Below are positions 34,985 to 46,532 of a DNA stretch of 64,000 bases, in pieces. Every line of letters starts with the position of its first letter. Within the stretch, counting starts at the first letter, position 1. The notes below the pieces were generated by a model. The model saw nothing but the letters and a program-made list of their open reading frames with translations. It was not told where the DNA came from and did no database searches. The position numbers were made by a program, and so were the translations under genes. Source of the stretch: Diadophis punctatus similis (taxonomy: Eukaryota > Chordata > Lepidosauria > Squamata > Dipsadidae); NCBI GenBank assembly GCA_023053685.1, contig JALIGW010000014.1, forward strand, positions 16,343,090 to 16,407,089. Reading direction: 5' to 3'.

Positions 34985-35719
34985 CACCTGACAGACTAGG
35001 CCTCTTGTGCTGCGCTGATTAACAAAATCCACGTGGCATAAAACAGACAATGCATCTAACAGGGCAGAATCTTCTTACCAGTATAAATTAAGGTAGCTTT
35101 GCTACTCTTTTCCAAAGGCTTTTGCCTTGTTTGAGCCAATTCCCCCTGGAGGACCAGCTTTGTTCTGTCTAAGGATTCCAGATAAAGTGGCTTTTAGTAT
35201 TCAACAGTTGTTCCTCCAGCCCCTTCCCAGCAGCCAAAATAAAGAGAAGGAAAGCTATCACCCTCCCCCCAAGTCTTTTCTGCCTCTGTATGGAAAGTGG
35301 TTTAGAGAGGGAGGGAGGGAAGGTCTCCAATCTGCTTGCCTGGCCAGTCCAAGCCCCAAAGATTGAAGGGCAGGCAGGAAGGTTATGTGGGGGGGACGGA
35401 GGGATTTTGCCATCTCTTATAGCACATAAAAGAGAGCAGCCTCATCTCCCTTGTGTGTTGTAGAATGGCCTGTGCTAAAGACCCTCAAACACTTTCAAAG
35501 AGAGAAAAAAAAACCTGGAAAATATGATCCATGTAATCAGGTTAGATATTTTAATGAAAGGCTTAGGGATATTTATAGAGGGAGAAGCTCAGCTAGTCAG
35601 ATTTATCACTTAGAGTTAGTTATACCCTGCCTTTGGACTGAAGACTCTCAGACTGTGGTTGCTTTATTTCGGTATGAGGTTTGCACTATATTGTATTTTT
35701 TCTGTAGAGGCTGCTGAGA
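34985..35719. other. Unique-looking DNA
   Basis: No repeat or exon recognised. Confidence 0.45.
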
Positions 35720-35721
35720 GT

Positions 35722-35888
35722 TGGAAGGAAGGAAGGAAGGAAGGAAGGAGAAGGAAGGAAGGTGGGAGGGAAGGAAGGAAGGAAAGGAAGGAGGGAGGGA
35801 GGGAGGGAAGGAAGGAAGGAAGGAAGGAAGGAAGGAAGGAGGGAGGGAGGGAGGGAAGGAAGGAAGGAAGGAAGGAAGGAAGGAAGGA
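35722..35888. repeat. (GGAA)n/(GGGA)n polypurine microsatellite
   Basis: About 165 bp of uninterrupted purines on the plus strand, mixed GGAA and GGGA units. Confidence 0.97.
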
Positions 35889-36302
35889 AAATAAAGATGA
35901 AACTAAATCATATGATGAACTGTTGAGGGAGCTAGGTATGCCTAACCTACCGAAGAGAAAGATGACATGATAACTGTCTTCCAGTAGAGGGTTTGTCTCC
36001 CACAGAGAAGAGCGAGTCAAATTGTTTTCCGAAGCTCCAGAGGGAGGACAAGAAGTAATGGGTGAAAGCCTTTTAAGGAGACATCCAATCTAGAAGTAAG
36101 GAGAAATTTCTGGACAGTGAGAACAATTAACCATTGGAATAGCTTGTTCCTGGGGTTGTGGGTGCTCGATCACTGGAGGATGATCCATCAAAACTCCATC
36201 AAAAATAGACTGGACAACCATTTGACTGAGATGTATAAAGTCTCTTGCCTTGAGCACAGAGTTGGACTAGAAGACCTCCGAGGTCCCTTCCAGCCCTATG
36301 AT
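35889..36302 (+). mobile_element. CR1 3' part
   Basis: Worn coding end (YDELLRELGMPNLPKRKMT) followed by gagaaatttctggacagtga, a WNS-type region and the CR1 3' UTR to ccagccctatga near 36301. Several frameshifts. Confidence 0.88.
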
Positions 36303-37047
36303 ATTTATTTATTTATTTATTTATTTATTTTGTCAAGTACATATTTGATAATATACATAAGTATAACATTATTTGAATACATAAGATGGGTACAAATACA
36401 AGGGAACATTTGGACAGGGACGGTAGGCATGCTGGTGCGCTTATGCATGCCCCTTACTGACCTCTTAGGAATGGGGTGAGGTCAACAGTAGACAGTCTAA
36501 AGGTAAAGTTTTGGGGACTTGGGGAGGAAACCACAGAGTCAGGTAGTGAGTTCCAGGCATTAACCACTCTGTTGCAGAAGTCATATTTTCTGCAATCGAG
36601 TTTGGAGCGGTTCACTTTGAGTTTGTATCTGTTGTGTGCTCATGTATTGTTGTGGTTCAAGCTGAAGTAGTCATTGACAGGAAGGATGTTGTAGCAGATA
36701 ATTTTATGAGCTACGCTTAGGTCGTGCCGAAGGTGACGTAGTTCTAAGCTTTCTAAGCCCAGGATTTCAAGTCTGGTGGCGTAGGGTATTCTGTTGCGAG
36801 CAGAGGAGTGGAGGACTCTTCTCGTAAAGTATCTCTGGACATGCTCTATTGTATTAATGTCCGATATGTGGTGTGGGTTCCAGACAGATGAGCTGTATTC
36901 GAGGATTGGTCTGGCAAATGTTTTGTATGCTCTGGTTAGTAGTGTAATATTACCGGAGAAGAAGCTACGTAAGATTAGGTTTACAACTCTTAATGCCTTT
37001 TTGGCGATGTTATTGCAGTGGGCTTTGGCACTTAGGTCATTAGGTTT
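36303..37047 (-). mobile_element. CR1/Jockey-group LINE 3' part
   Basis: Minus strand carries the same reverse-transcriptase C-terminus as 10090-10605 in broken frames, a 3' UTR beginning near 36480 and a TTTA tail at 36303-36330. The right side ends exactly where the L2 copy begins. Confidence 0.88.
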
Positions 37048-37048
37048 G

Positions 37049-38741
37049 AACCAGTGACTCCTGAGGATGTAGACAAGGCCATAGGAGCGATGAGCTCAGC
37101 CACTTGTTTATTGGACCCGTGTCCTTCCTGGCTGGTTTCGGCCACCAGGGAGGTTTCACGCGGCTGGCTCCAGGCGTTGGTCAACGCTTCTTTGAGAGAG
37201 GGGTCCGTCCCGCGGCCCTTAAAAGCTGCGGTGGTGAGACCCCTCCTCAAGAAGCCTTCCCTGGACCCGGCGGATTTAAAGAACTTCCGTCCAGTCTCCA
37301 ACCTTCCCTTCGCGGGGAAGGTTGTTGAGAAAGTGGTGGCGCTCCAGCTCCTATGACTGTTGGATGACACTGATTTTCTGGATCCCTTTCAATCAGGTTT
37401 CAGGCGCGGCTACAGTATGGAAACGGCTTTGGTCACCCTGATGGATGATCTCTGGCGAGCCCGGGATGGGGGTTATTCCTCCATCCTGGTGCTACTTGAC
37501 CTCTCAGCGGCCTTCGATACCATTGACCATGGTATCCTTCTGCGTCGTCTCGGAGAGGTGGGGGTGGGCGGCACTGTTTTGCAGTGGTTCTCCTCCTTCC
37601 TCAGTGACAGGATGCAGTCGGTGCTGACAGGGGGGCAGTGGTCGAGCCCTAGGCCCCTACTATGTGGGGTGCCGCAGGGCTCGGTCCTCTCGCCCATCCT
37701 GTTTAACATCTACATGAAGCCACTGGGTGAGATCATCCGACGACACGGGGTGAGGTATCAGCAATATGCTGATGATACCCAGTTGTACATCTCCACCCCG
37801 TCTCAATTCGGGGAAGCCGTAGACGTAATGGGCCGCTGCCTGGACGATGTTAGGGTCTGGATGGGGAAGAACCGGCTAAAACTTAACCCTGACAAGACTG
37901 AGTGGCTGTGGATATTGCCTCCTAAGGACTTGACCAATTGTCCCTCCTTGGTTCTTGGGGGGGGGAAAATTAGCTCCCTCAGAACAGGTTCGCAATTTGG
38001 GTGTCCTTCTAGATCCACAGCTAAAATTAGAGCAACATCTTTCAGCTGTGGCTAGGGGGACCTTTACACAAATTCGTCTTGTGCACCAATTGCGACCTTA
38101 CTTGGAGAAGGAGGCACTTCTCACAGTCACTCATGCCCTTATCACCTCACGGCTGGATTACTGCAATGCGCTCTACATGGGGCTACCCTTGAAGAGTGTC
38201 CGGCGACTGCAATTGGTGCAAAATGCAGCTGCGCGAGCTGTGGTGGGTGTACCCAGATGCACCCACGTAACACCGATCCTCCGCCAGCTGCATTGGTTGC
38301 CCATTAGTCTGCAGATCCAATTCAAGGTGTTGGTCGTTACCTTTAAAGCCCTACATGGCTCAGGGCCAGGTTACCTTCGGGACCGCATCCTGCCGCATAC
38401 CTCCCTATGACCGGTTAGGTCCCACAGAGTGGGTCTCCTCCAGGTCCCATCGACCAAGCAATGCCGGTTGGCGGGGCCGAGGGGGAGAGCCTTCTCTGTG
38501 GGAGCCCCCTCCCTTTTAAACCAACTCCCTCCAGAGATCAGGATTATCCCCACCCTGCTGGCCTTCCGTAAAGCAATAAAAACTTGGCTCTTCTGGCAGG
38601 CAGGGTATGAATGAAAGTTTTTTTTAAATGGATAGTATTTTAATATGGCTCTTTTTAAAAATTGTTTTACTTTTATATGTTTCTATATCTGCTGTGAGCC
38701 GCCCAGAGTCCCCCGGGAGTTGGGCGGCATAGAAATTTTAA

Positions 38742-38772
<31 letters not shown>

Positions 38773-38777
38773 GTAAG

Positions 38778-38832
<55 letters not shown>

Positions 38833-38836
38833 ATTA
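37049..38836 (+). mobile_element. L2 LINE, 5' truncated, best-preserved copy (RT domain)
   Basis: Encodes the reverse-transcriptase half of L2 ORF2: FRPVSNLPFAGKVVEKVV before the palm, LLDLSAAFDTIDHGILL at about 37495, GVPQGSVLSPILFN at about 37666, the catalytic YADDTQLY at 37765-37788, and the C-terminal VRRLQLVQNAAARAVVG, LHWLPI and FRKAIKTWLFWQAG. The frame is broken only by a TGA at 37354, a shift at the G-run near 37960 and a TGA at 38408. The 3' UTR has gtgagccgcccagagtc and ends in an AAAT tail. The endonuclease domain is missing. Reverse transcription would have acted in cis at the target; this copy is dead. Confidence 0.96.
38738..38834 (+). repeat. (AAAT)n tail of L2
   Basis: Near-pure AAAT with two AAGT units, directly after the L2 3' UTR. 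Confidence 0.96.
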
Positions 38837-39081
38837 GATATGAATACTCCTAGGTTAAAAAAAATTGTTATCATGTGGCACAACACCCATTATTCACAGC
38901 CCACAGGCCTCTGAAGACCACTGCCCATCAATTGCCAGAGCAACTCAGAGCTGAAACGGAAGAGCCCGGTTCCCCTTTTGCTTGGATTTTCTACCCGGAA
39001 ACCAGGGATGCAGCTTGGCCTCCGAATGAGACTAAGGAAGGTTCAGCTTTTCCACCAGATGGGGGCCACCTGCCTCTAGTA

Positions 39082-39217
39082 CAGTGTTTCCCAACCTTGG
39101 CAACTTGAAGATGTCTGGACTTCAACTCCCAGAATTCCCCAGCCAGCATTCGCTGGCTGGGGAATTCTGGGAGTTGAAGTCCAGACATCTTCAAGTTGCC
39201 AAGGTTGGGAAACACTG
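39082..39217. mobile_element. Palindromic hAT-type MITE (CAGTGTTTCCCAACC family)
   Basis: 136 bp, perfect duplications ctctagta at 39074-39081 and 39218-39225. Arms are almost perfectly complementary and the copy is nearly identical to 3192-3327. Confidence 0.97.
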
Positions 39218-39415
39218 CTCTAGTAGAAAGAAAGAAGCGAAATGAGGTTGTGGGTTGGTTTCCGAAAGTTTCGTTACCAGGCTAGGTTAACATCGTCAGC
39301 AGAGTTTAGGGGATGAAAGAATCGAAATGCTAAAGCGCTTCGGGCAACGCAAGTAGTGGAAGCACTGAGTGGAATATGATCTGGAGCCAAATGAAGGAAA
39401 ACGTGGCCTGATGAC

Positions 39416-40151
39416 CAGTGGGATTCAGCTGGTTCACTCCGGTTTGGGCAAACTCAGGGGTGAAACCCTCCCGGTTCGGACGGGCCAGTCTGTCGTCGTC
39501 AAGCTGATAGAGATGATAGCGATCGCAGCAAGAGCCTTCCCCCACCCGCTTCCCCCGCCTGCCTGGATGCCGCCATTTGGGTTCTTTTACCCTCTGCACA
39601 TGCGCAAAGCGTTCTGCACGTGCACAGAGGGTAAAAGAACCCAAATGGCGGTGTCCAGGCAGGCGGGGGAAGCGGGTGGGGGAAGGCTCGTGCTGCGATC
39701 GTTATCGTCTCTATCGGCTCTACAACGACCGACTGGCCCGCCCAAACAGGGAGGATTTCACCACTGGGCAAACTGGTTGTTAAATTACACACACACACCC
39801 GCTATCAAAGTGGATCCTGGGCACTGCGCTGCAATGGAGAAATGGGCAACGGAGCAGCCAGGGAAGGAGAAGGCCATTTCCCCTCTTTCTTCTCCCTGCT
39901 CCTCCTCCTCCCCTTGTGCCGGTTGCTCTGTTGCCCGTTTCTCCATTGCAGTGCAGTGCCCATGATCCACTTTGATAGTGGGGGTGGTGGTGTAATTTAA
40001 TAACCGGTTCACCCAGGGTCGGGTTGGCCATCGCGGGAGGCTCATCCTGCATGTGCGGCAGAGATGGAGGATGGGGATGGGCCATGCCTCCCATGACAGC
40101 CAACCTGACCCTGGGCGATCCGGTTTTTAAATTATTTGAATCCCACCACTG
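39416..40151. mobile_element. hAT-type element (CAGTGGGATTCAGC family) with nested element
   Basis: Ends cagtgggattcagc and ttgaatcccaccactg, perfect duplications ctgatgac at 39408-39415 and 40152-40159. It has an inner inverted pair, ctatcaaagtggatcctggg and its complement near 39965. A younger element sits at 39455-39766. Confidence 0.95.
39455..39766. mobile_element. Palindromic hAT-type element, 312 bp
   Basis: Almost entirely one inverted repeat centred near 39612. Ends caggggtgaaaccctcc and ggaggatttcaccactg, perfect duplications ggcaaact at 39447-39454 and 39767-39774. Confidence 0.95.
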
Positions 40152-40235
40152 CTGATGACCAAGTATGGGCACAAGTTGGAGGATTGGTGGACCTGCTAGT
40201 CACAAGGACCCATGCCACACAAGCTGCTTCCTAAT

Positions 40236-40563
40236 TGTTAAGGTGAGAATAAATCTCATAGAGGCGATTTGGATCTCTTCTTGGAATTCAGACATTTAGA
40301 AAATAAAACCGAGATTAAAGGTCTAATAGAAAATATGTATTTCGGTACAAAAACAATAAATTCTGAATAGTTACATTCTTGCTAAGGAAATGCGACCGTT
40401 CCGGTCAAGAGTCAAGTCAAAGAGAATAATGGAGAATCAGGAATGCACACATGCGCAGAAGATCACATTACGTGTCCTGCTTGTATTGGAATGTACCATA
40501 AGATTAGGATAGGGGTGCATCACCCTGCATAGACATACAACTGACAATATTCACACCGTGACA
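40236..40563 (-). mobile_element. Solo LTR, family 1 (variant A)
   Basis: 328 bp, perfect duplications ctaat at 40231-40235 and 40564-40568. Minus strand begins TGTCACGG and carries the AATAAA-type signal. Confidence 0.95.
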
Positions 40564-40568
40564 CTAAT

Positions 40569-41435
40569 ACTATTTGGGGCTCAAGGTGCAGATGGAGGAC
40601 AGAGTGCCCAGAGACGAAAGAGGGCAACTCTCAGCCCCAAGATGTTTCTGTGCTCAGAAACTGAGAGCAGAGAAGGGGAGGCTGGTGGAGCATTTGGAGA
40701 AACCCAGCAGCCTCTTGGGCAAAGGAACTGGGAGGGGAGGGGCAGGGCTTAGCTCAGAGTCCTAGGCTTCTGAGGAACATGTGCTTTATCTTGGCACTTA
40801 GCAGAAGAGATTTGGTTTTATGTGCCAAATCCATATTTCTCCTTAATGTAGGCTATGGGGTGAGTGGGGGGTGGGGGGTAGGGAGAAAGGAAGTCAGATA
40901 GCTGACCAAAGAGATTGCAGACACATTTGCCCTAAGTGATGGACTTCCTTTGACTCAAGTGATCAATGGAGCTTCTCCACAGGCTCTCAAATGAACACAT
41001 CCATTCTCCTCTCTCCGGGTCGAGGTGGGACCTTCAGGATTGAACCTTCTCTGGCTCTCTACATTTCTCCTGAAGTCTCCCAGCTGTTTGACTCGGCTTG
41101 GTTGAGTTTTCTTGTGCTGAGATGCTCGGTGCATTCTGTTTCTTGTAAATACCTCTATAGTTGCACCTGTGGAATTTCAACCAAGAAATTACTGAAAAAG
41201 GAATTAAAACAATAATACAGAATGGACAAGATAACCGGGAAACATTGAAGATCAGGGCTATAAAGGAACACAAATGGGCCTTTAAAATCATAATAATAAA
41301 AACCTACTAGAGAGCCATTAGAGCTGGTGTTAGTGAGACGTCATGTCAACAGAGGAACTCTTACGGCATCGCTTGTCCTTTGAACATTCAGGAGAGGGAA
41401 GGCAGATGTGGCTTAGACAGACCATCCACTAAATG
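40569..41435. other. Unique-looking DNA
   Basis: No repeat or exon recognised apart from a G-quadruplex-type run at 40866-40883. Confidence 0.45.
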
Positions 41436-41542
41436 CAGGGGTCTCCAACCTTGGCAACTTTAAGCCTGGGGGACTTCAACTCCCAGAATTCCCCAGCCAG
41501 GAATTCTGGGAGTTGAAGTCTGCCAGGCTTAAAGTTGCCAAG
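41436..41542. mobile_element. Palindromic MITE, variant with AAGCCTGG arms, right end missing
   Basis: Left end caggggtctccaacc, arms gggacttcaactcccagaat and its complement; it stops at gttgccaag where a LINE tail begins. Confidence 0.88.
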
Positions 41543-41695
41543 ATTATTTTATTTTTTATTTATTTTATTTATTTATTTTTGTCAAGTACGTGTTGGTAAT
41601 ATACATAATGTAACATTGTTTATATACATAAGATGGGTACTGATAAGAGGGAACATTAGGACAGGGACGGTAGGCACGCTGGTGCACTTATGCAC
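41543..41695 (-). mobile_element. CR1/Jockey-group LINE, 3' UTR only
   Basis: ATTT-rich tail (41543-41580) then gtcaagtacgtgttggtaat and gggaacattaggacagggac, as in 11851-11942 and 46534. Cut at about 41695. Confidence 0.9.
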
Positions 41696-41738
41696 TAAAG
41701 CACAATTACATTGGCTCAGGTCAGGCAGACGACCACAG

Positions 41739-42087
41739 CAGGGGTGGGTTCCTACCGGTGCGGTCCAGTGCGCAACTCCGGTAGGGAACCACCAATTACC
41801 TAATTTGCGCGCGACTGCTCCGGTGCCGTCTTCACCAGTCCGTCGTGCGCGTTGTCACCTTTAAAAAATAATTTTTGGGCTTTTTTGCTTCTGCGCATGT
41901 GCGGAAGCAAAATCTCTCCGAAATCTCATGCGCGCACGCGTCCCCTCACGAGATTTTGGTAAGATTTCGCTTCTGTGCATGCGCAGAAGCAAAATTGTGT
42001 GAGGGGGCGCACGCACGTAGCGAGGGCGCATGCGCACAAAACATGGAGATGCGCACGCAGTGCACCGCTTTCGGCAACCCGCCCCTG
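41739..42087. mobile_element. hAT-type element (GTGGGTTCC family)
   Basis: 349 bp, ends caggggtgggttcc and cggcaacccgcccctg; flanks gaccacag and taccacag match at 7 of 8. It shares the gcaaaatctc...gaaatctca region of 34457-34976 but as single copies. Exact GCGCATGCGC at 42026-42035. Confidence 0.92.
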
Positions 42088-42095
42088 TACCACAG

Positions 42096-43269
42096 GACCT
42101 CAGCCAAATTGATGGTTTAGGAAGTGGCCCCTCCCATTGCCATCAGCACGGCAGACTTCCTGGGCAGGAAAAGGAAAACGGCAGCTGCCAAGGAAGCAAT
42201 GGCACCCGAGAAGTGGGGTAGTGCTGGCAGCGATTTGACACCCTCGGCTCTCCCGTTCTTTGAGCCCACTTGAAATGAGTGATACCATCTTTATTCGCCT
42301 GAAATAAATAAGTAACCGCCATGAGTTCCTTACCCTCAAAGTCCTTTTTATTTGTTATCTGAGATAATAAAAAGCCATTCCTAAAATATTTATTTATTTA
42401 TTCAAATTCCGTAAACACGCATCTCAATCAATGACTCAATTAACTATCTAATTAACTTGAAAGGAAATAACTGTTATTTGAAAAAAATGCATGGTGTATT
42501 CCAAGATTGATTGATTGATTGATTGATTAACCTTAGGCCAAGAAAATGCTTGCTGTTTATTGAGTGGCAGAGAGAGCAATTCCTGTGATGGAGATTCCTG
42601 AGGTCAGACAAGAGAGAGACACCAGGCGGGTCAATGCTTAGATTTATGCCAACATCTTCAGATATTTCAATCATGCTCAGCTGAAAAAAGCAGCTTGGGT
42701 TGGGTGATGATTGAAAGCCGTGCAGGAGGTGGGCGCTGAGGGGAGAGTTGCAATGGCTGGAATGGCAAGAACCCTCCAGATTCCTGCCCTACAAATTCTC
42801 CCCAGATGACAGGGCCAAACCTCTGTCTCGGAAAGGCAGCGAGTGCCGTTCCCCTCTGTTCCTGTTTCCAGCTGCTACAGGATAAATCAGCCACGATGGG
42901 AGATCCGTCTGAGGAGGAAAGACGGTGCGTTTCCCTAAGTGCATTTTTCGTATATTTTTAATAAAGGCCACTCTCTGTTTACTGGCAAAAGAGATCAATA
43001 TGGATTCATTATTTATAAAGGAGTTCACTATTCAGTAATTATTGGGAACCACAGGGCCACGATCTTTCCCTCACACCACAAAAGCCCCGGCACTTGGTTC
43101 TGTCCTGGAAAGCAGAGGCGAGAGGAGAGGGTGCAAAACTAACTCCAGGCTTTCGCTCCCCACAACTCAAGGTTTCTCATCAGTCCTTGCTGGTTTCCCC
43201 TTCTTTTCAGACCCTGCAGGCAGCTGCATCATCATTCAGGCTCAGCTCTACTTACTGTAGCAACCCAGG
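42096..43269. other. Unique-looking DNA
   Basis: Short ATTT and GATT (42504-42528) repeats; otherwise nothing recognised. Confidence 0.45.
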
Positions 43270-43400
43270 AGTAAAGAAAATAGGAATTTCCTGATGGGGA
43301 GAGCAATTGATCAATAGAACGCTTTGCCTCCAGAGTTGGGGATGCTCCGTCATTGGAGGTTTTCAAGGAAAGATCAGACAATCATTGGCAGGGGGTTAGA
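43270..43400 (+). mobile_element. Old CR1 3' end
   Basis: gagagcaattgatcaataga, ccgtcattggaggttttcaa and gcagggggttagactagg are CR1 landmarks; ends where a younger CR1 begins. Confidence 0.85.
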
Positions 43401-44030
43401 CTAGGCCAACGCAGTCCTGAGCTGCATAAATAGAGGGATACAATCAAGGACCAGAGAGGTACTAGTACCACTCTATAAAGCCTTGGTCAGACCACACCTA
43501 GAGTACTGCATCCAGTTTTGGTCACCACACTACAAAAAAGACATTGAAACCCCAGAGAAAGTGCAGAAGAGAGCAACCAGGATGATAAAGGGTCTGGAAA
43601 ATAAAACATACAAAGAGCGGTTGCAGGAACTGAGCTTGGCCAGTCTGGCGAAGAGAAGGACCAGGGGTGACATGATAGCAGTGTTCCAATACTTGAGGGG
43701 ATGCCACAGAGAGGAGGGGGTCAGGCTGTTCTCTATGGCACCAGAAAGCCAGACAAGGAATAACGGATGGAAGCTGACCAAGGAGAGATTCAACCTGGAA
43801 GCGAGGAGGAACTTTCTGACGGTGAGAGCGATCAACCAGTGGAACAGCTTGCCAGCGGAGGTTGTGAGAGCCCCAACACTTGCGACCTTCAAGGGGAGAC
43901 TGGACTGCCATCTGTCTCAAATGGTGTAGGAACTCCTGCTTGAGCAGGGGGTTGGACTAGATGACCTACAAGGTCCCTTCCAACTCTAATAATAAATCTA
44001 AACTTCCAAGGTCCCTTCCAGCCTTATGAT
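43401..44030 (+). mobile_element. CR1 LINE 3' part with 148-codon open frame (young subfamily)
   Basis: The frame 43483-43929 reads MVRPHLEYCIQFWSPHYKKD through RATRMIKGLENKTYKERLQE, AVFQYLRGCHREEGVRLFSM and RAINQWNSLPAEVV to CHLSQMV, then stop. Upstream codons continue the same protein with a break. It is the end of CR1 ORF2, without palm or endonuclease. The 3' UTR contains gcagggggttggactagatg and ends in an aataaatctaaa-type tail. It is a close sister of 12655-13375, and both sit on an older CR1-rich background. Confidence 0.95.
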
Positions 44031-44574
44031 TCTATGGTTCTTGCTTATGAATCAGAAGTGTTTGTCAGCTGCTCTGAATTGCAAGTGAGTAGCATGTAGG
44101 TCACCTACGCTAATAGCATTAAGAATTTCTACGGAAACTGAACAGCGGCAGTGCCTCGTTCTTCATCCCAGTAGGGATGAAGTAGGGATGAAAGGATGGT
44201 TAAACTGAAATGCTAACAGCTTCCAGGAAAGAACAAGAGGCTCTGACCACCCTCCTTCTGGAAGAGAAGAGCCTCAGCTTCCCCACCCTGGAGAAACCCC
44301 ACCCTGGGTTTCTACAAAGTGCTTCGAAGAAGAGTTCTAAACCGCTCTTGCTTAGCGTTGTAATTGTTGCCAATTTAACACTCACTGCTGTTCTTTGGGA
44401 TGAAGAGTCAACTGTTTGCTTAAACATCTCCATACCTCTTATATTTATGACACATTACTGGAACATCATCTTTGCCAAATGCACTTAGTGCATTCATTTG
44501 TCTGAAAATAGAGAAGGCTTGCCTCTTCATTTTGACCATATTTTAGATCATGTGGTTCTGGCAAGTCGTGTGGA
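44031..44574. other. Unique-looking DNA
   Basis: No feature recognised. Confidence 0.45.
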
Positions 44575-44680
44575 AGGAAGGAAGGAAGGAAGGAAGGAAG
44601 GAAGGAAGGAAGGAAGGAAGGAAGGAAGGAAAGAAGAAAGGAAGGAAGAGAAGGAAGAAAGGAAGAAAGAGAAGGGAGGT
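44575..44680. repeat. (GGAA)n polypurine microsatellite
   Basis: About 55 bp of pure GGAA, then an imperfect GAA-rich extension. Confidence 0.96.
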
Positions 44681-44689
44681 TTGCTTAAA

Positions 44690-45281
44690 AAATCAAGTGC
44701 ATTCTTAAATTTGTGCTTCTATGTTTCTTTCATGGAATATGACACCAAGCAATGAAGACTGTATACAAAAATAAAAAATAAAATGGACAGGTCGACATCC
44801 TCAGTGGATGCTGCAGCAATTATCTTCTGAGTGCCTAGGACCTGCTGAGCCATCCAGGAGAGGTTAATGTCTAGACAGGAGAGGACAAAGCATTGACTTC
44901 ATAGAGTGAGCAGATGGAGACAATTGGATATTTGCAATCTACATAATAGCTGCATTGCACCTCAAGAGGCACTGGCTTATTTTGGATTTCTGCCAAGCAT
45001 ATATGGATAAGTATTGCCTTTGGATCTTTTCTGGAATTCTTCCCAATCTACTCCATCAAGCCCCAAAGCCGTGCCTTTGCATCTGTGTCTTTCTTTGCAT
45101 CTGAGGCCATATCCAACAGGTATGATTGAACAGATTCCCAAGAATCAAATCAGGCCCTAACTAGGTGCTTTCCCCTGGCCTAGGATGCATCCCCTGAGGT
45201 TTATTGCAAATGGAGTGGTCCCTCTTTCAAGTTGAAAAGTCACTGGGAAAATGAGATCATTCCACTCCTTGACACAGAACA
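44690..45281. other. Unique-looking DNA
   Basis: No feature recognised. Confidence 0.45.
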
Positions 45282-45346
45282 GAACTGCTTGGGCAGGGGG
45301 TTGGACTAGATGACCTGCAAGGTCCCTTCCGACTCTGTTAATCTAT
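45282..45346 (+). mobile_element. CR1-like SINE tail
   Basis: gcttgggcagggggttggac, atgacctgcaaggtcccttc and ctctgttaatct match the tail of 51395-51540. The promoter part is absent. Confidence 0.8.
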
Positions 45347-45865
45347 GAAGAACAACAGAGTTGGAATGGAAGCCAAACTTCCTCCTCTCCACCACCCCCA
45401 AACAGAAAGATTTGTGGCACAAAATGAAATGAGCAGGACAAGGCCCAGTAATTCAGTTTTGCACTGTTTTATATTAGTTTCATCTATTTTTTTATGATTT
45501 TTAATATGTTGTTTTCTTAGCCATCCAGAGTTGCAGTATTTGTTTAAGCTGGACAGTCATATAATTTTTTTTTAAATAATGCAAATGAGGCTCGATTAGG
45601 AGGAGGTTTCTGTGATGATCTCCTAGTCAAAAAGAGCAAGTTACGAAAGGCTGGGAGGGTCTCATTCTACAGACCAGTCATCTTCCAAGCAACCTCTTCA
45701 GGGGAAGCGATGAAGCAATGGAGACAGCTTCACTTTTAATGGAGCTGATGATCATGGTAGAAAGTGATGCTGATGAAGGAATCAGCTCTCCAAACTTCTC
45801 TCTGGAGGAAAGAGAAGACTTGGGATTGCCCAGAGTGTTCCTCACAGGTGTTCCCCACAATGAGA
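45347..45865. other. Unique-looking DNA
   Basis: No feature recognised. Confidence 0.45.
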
Positions 45866-45937
45866 CTGTAAAATGGCGACAGTTCCTCAATATCTGATGT
45901 GGACATCAGATATCGAGGAACCGTCGCCATTTTACAG
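45866..45937. repeat. 35-bp inverted repeat at a CR1 junction
   Basis: Arms 45866-45900 and 45903-45937 are complementary at 33 of 35 positions with a 2-nt spacer. The right arm runs straight into a CR1 fragment. Confidence 0.95.
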
Positions 45938-46225
45938 CTGCTGCCGCACAAGGCTGGCTCCTGTTTAAGTGATCCTCCACTAGGACTCCAAGGTCCCTCT
46001 CACAGTTACAGGTTTTGAGCCAGGTTTTGCCTAATCTGTACTTGTACCTTTGGTTTTTCCTGCCTAGGTGTAAAAATTGCTTTTCTCCACATTAAATTTT
46101 ATGTTGTTGGCTAGGGCCCGTTGTTCAAGTCTGCCAAGAGGTTTTTGAATCCTGCGCTTGTCTTCCGGAGTGTTGGCTCTTCCGGCCAGTTTAGTCTCAT
46201 CTGCAAATTTGATTCTATTAATCAA
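45938..46225 (-). mobile_element. CR1 ORF2 palm-distal fragment
   Basis: Minus strand encodes IKFADETKLAGRANTPEDKR, RIQKPLGRLEQRA and KFNVEKS, the region just after the catalytic motif of CR1 reverse transcriptase, with a frameshift further on. It precedes the part present in most other CR1 copies here. Confidence 0.92.
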
Positions 46226-46455
46226 ATTTTATATTATAATTATAAAAAATTTATGTTATAAATATTAATTTGAAAAGATTTTTTTATTTCACCACCCAGA
46301 GGTACCTTAAAGGGGAGATATGTGGCAATGAACTTTAATAACTAAATAAATATTTTTTCTTTTTTGTGTTTTCCCTTTTTCCCTTTCCCATTTGTCTTCT
46401 TTTCCTCTCTGCACTTTCTTCTTTTCCTTTTTCATCAGTGCATTGAAGACGTTAT

Positions 46456-46461
46456 CTAGTT

Positions 46462-46532
<71 letters not shown>

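Noticed and set aside
39369..39965. 198-codon plus-strand frame
   Set aside because: It runs across two nested palindromic MITEs, with a mirror frame on the other strand.
41436..41700. LINE inserted into the palindromic MITE with the lost MITE end on the far side
   Set aside because: The missing MITE end is not found to the right of the LINE, so simple nesting is not supported.
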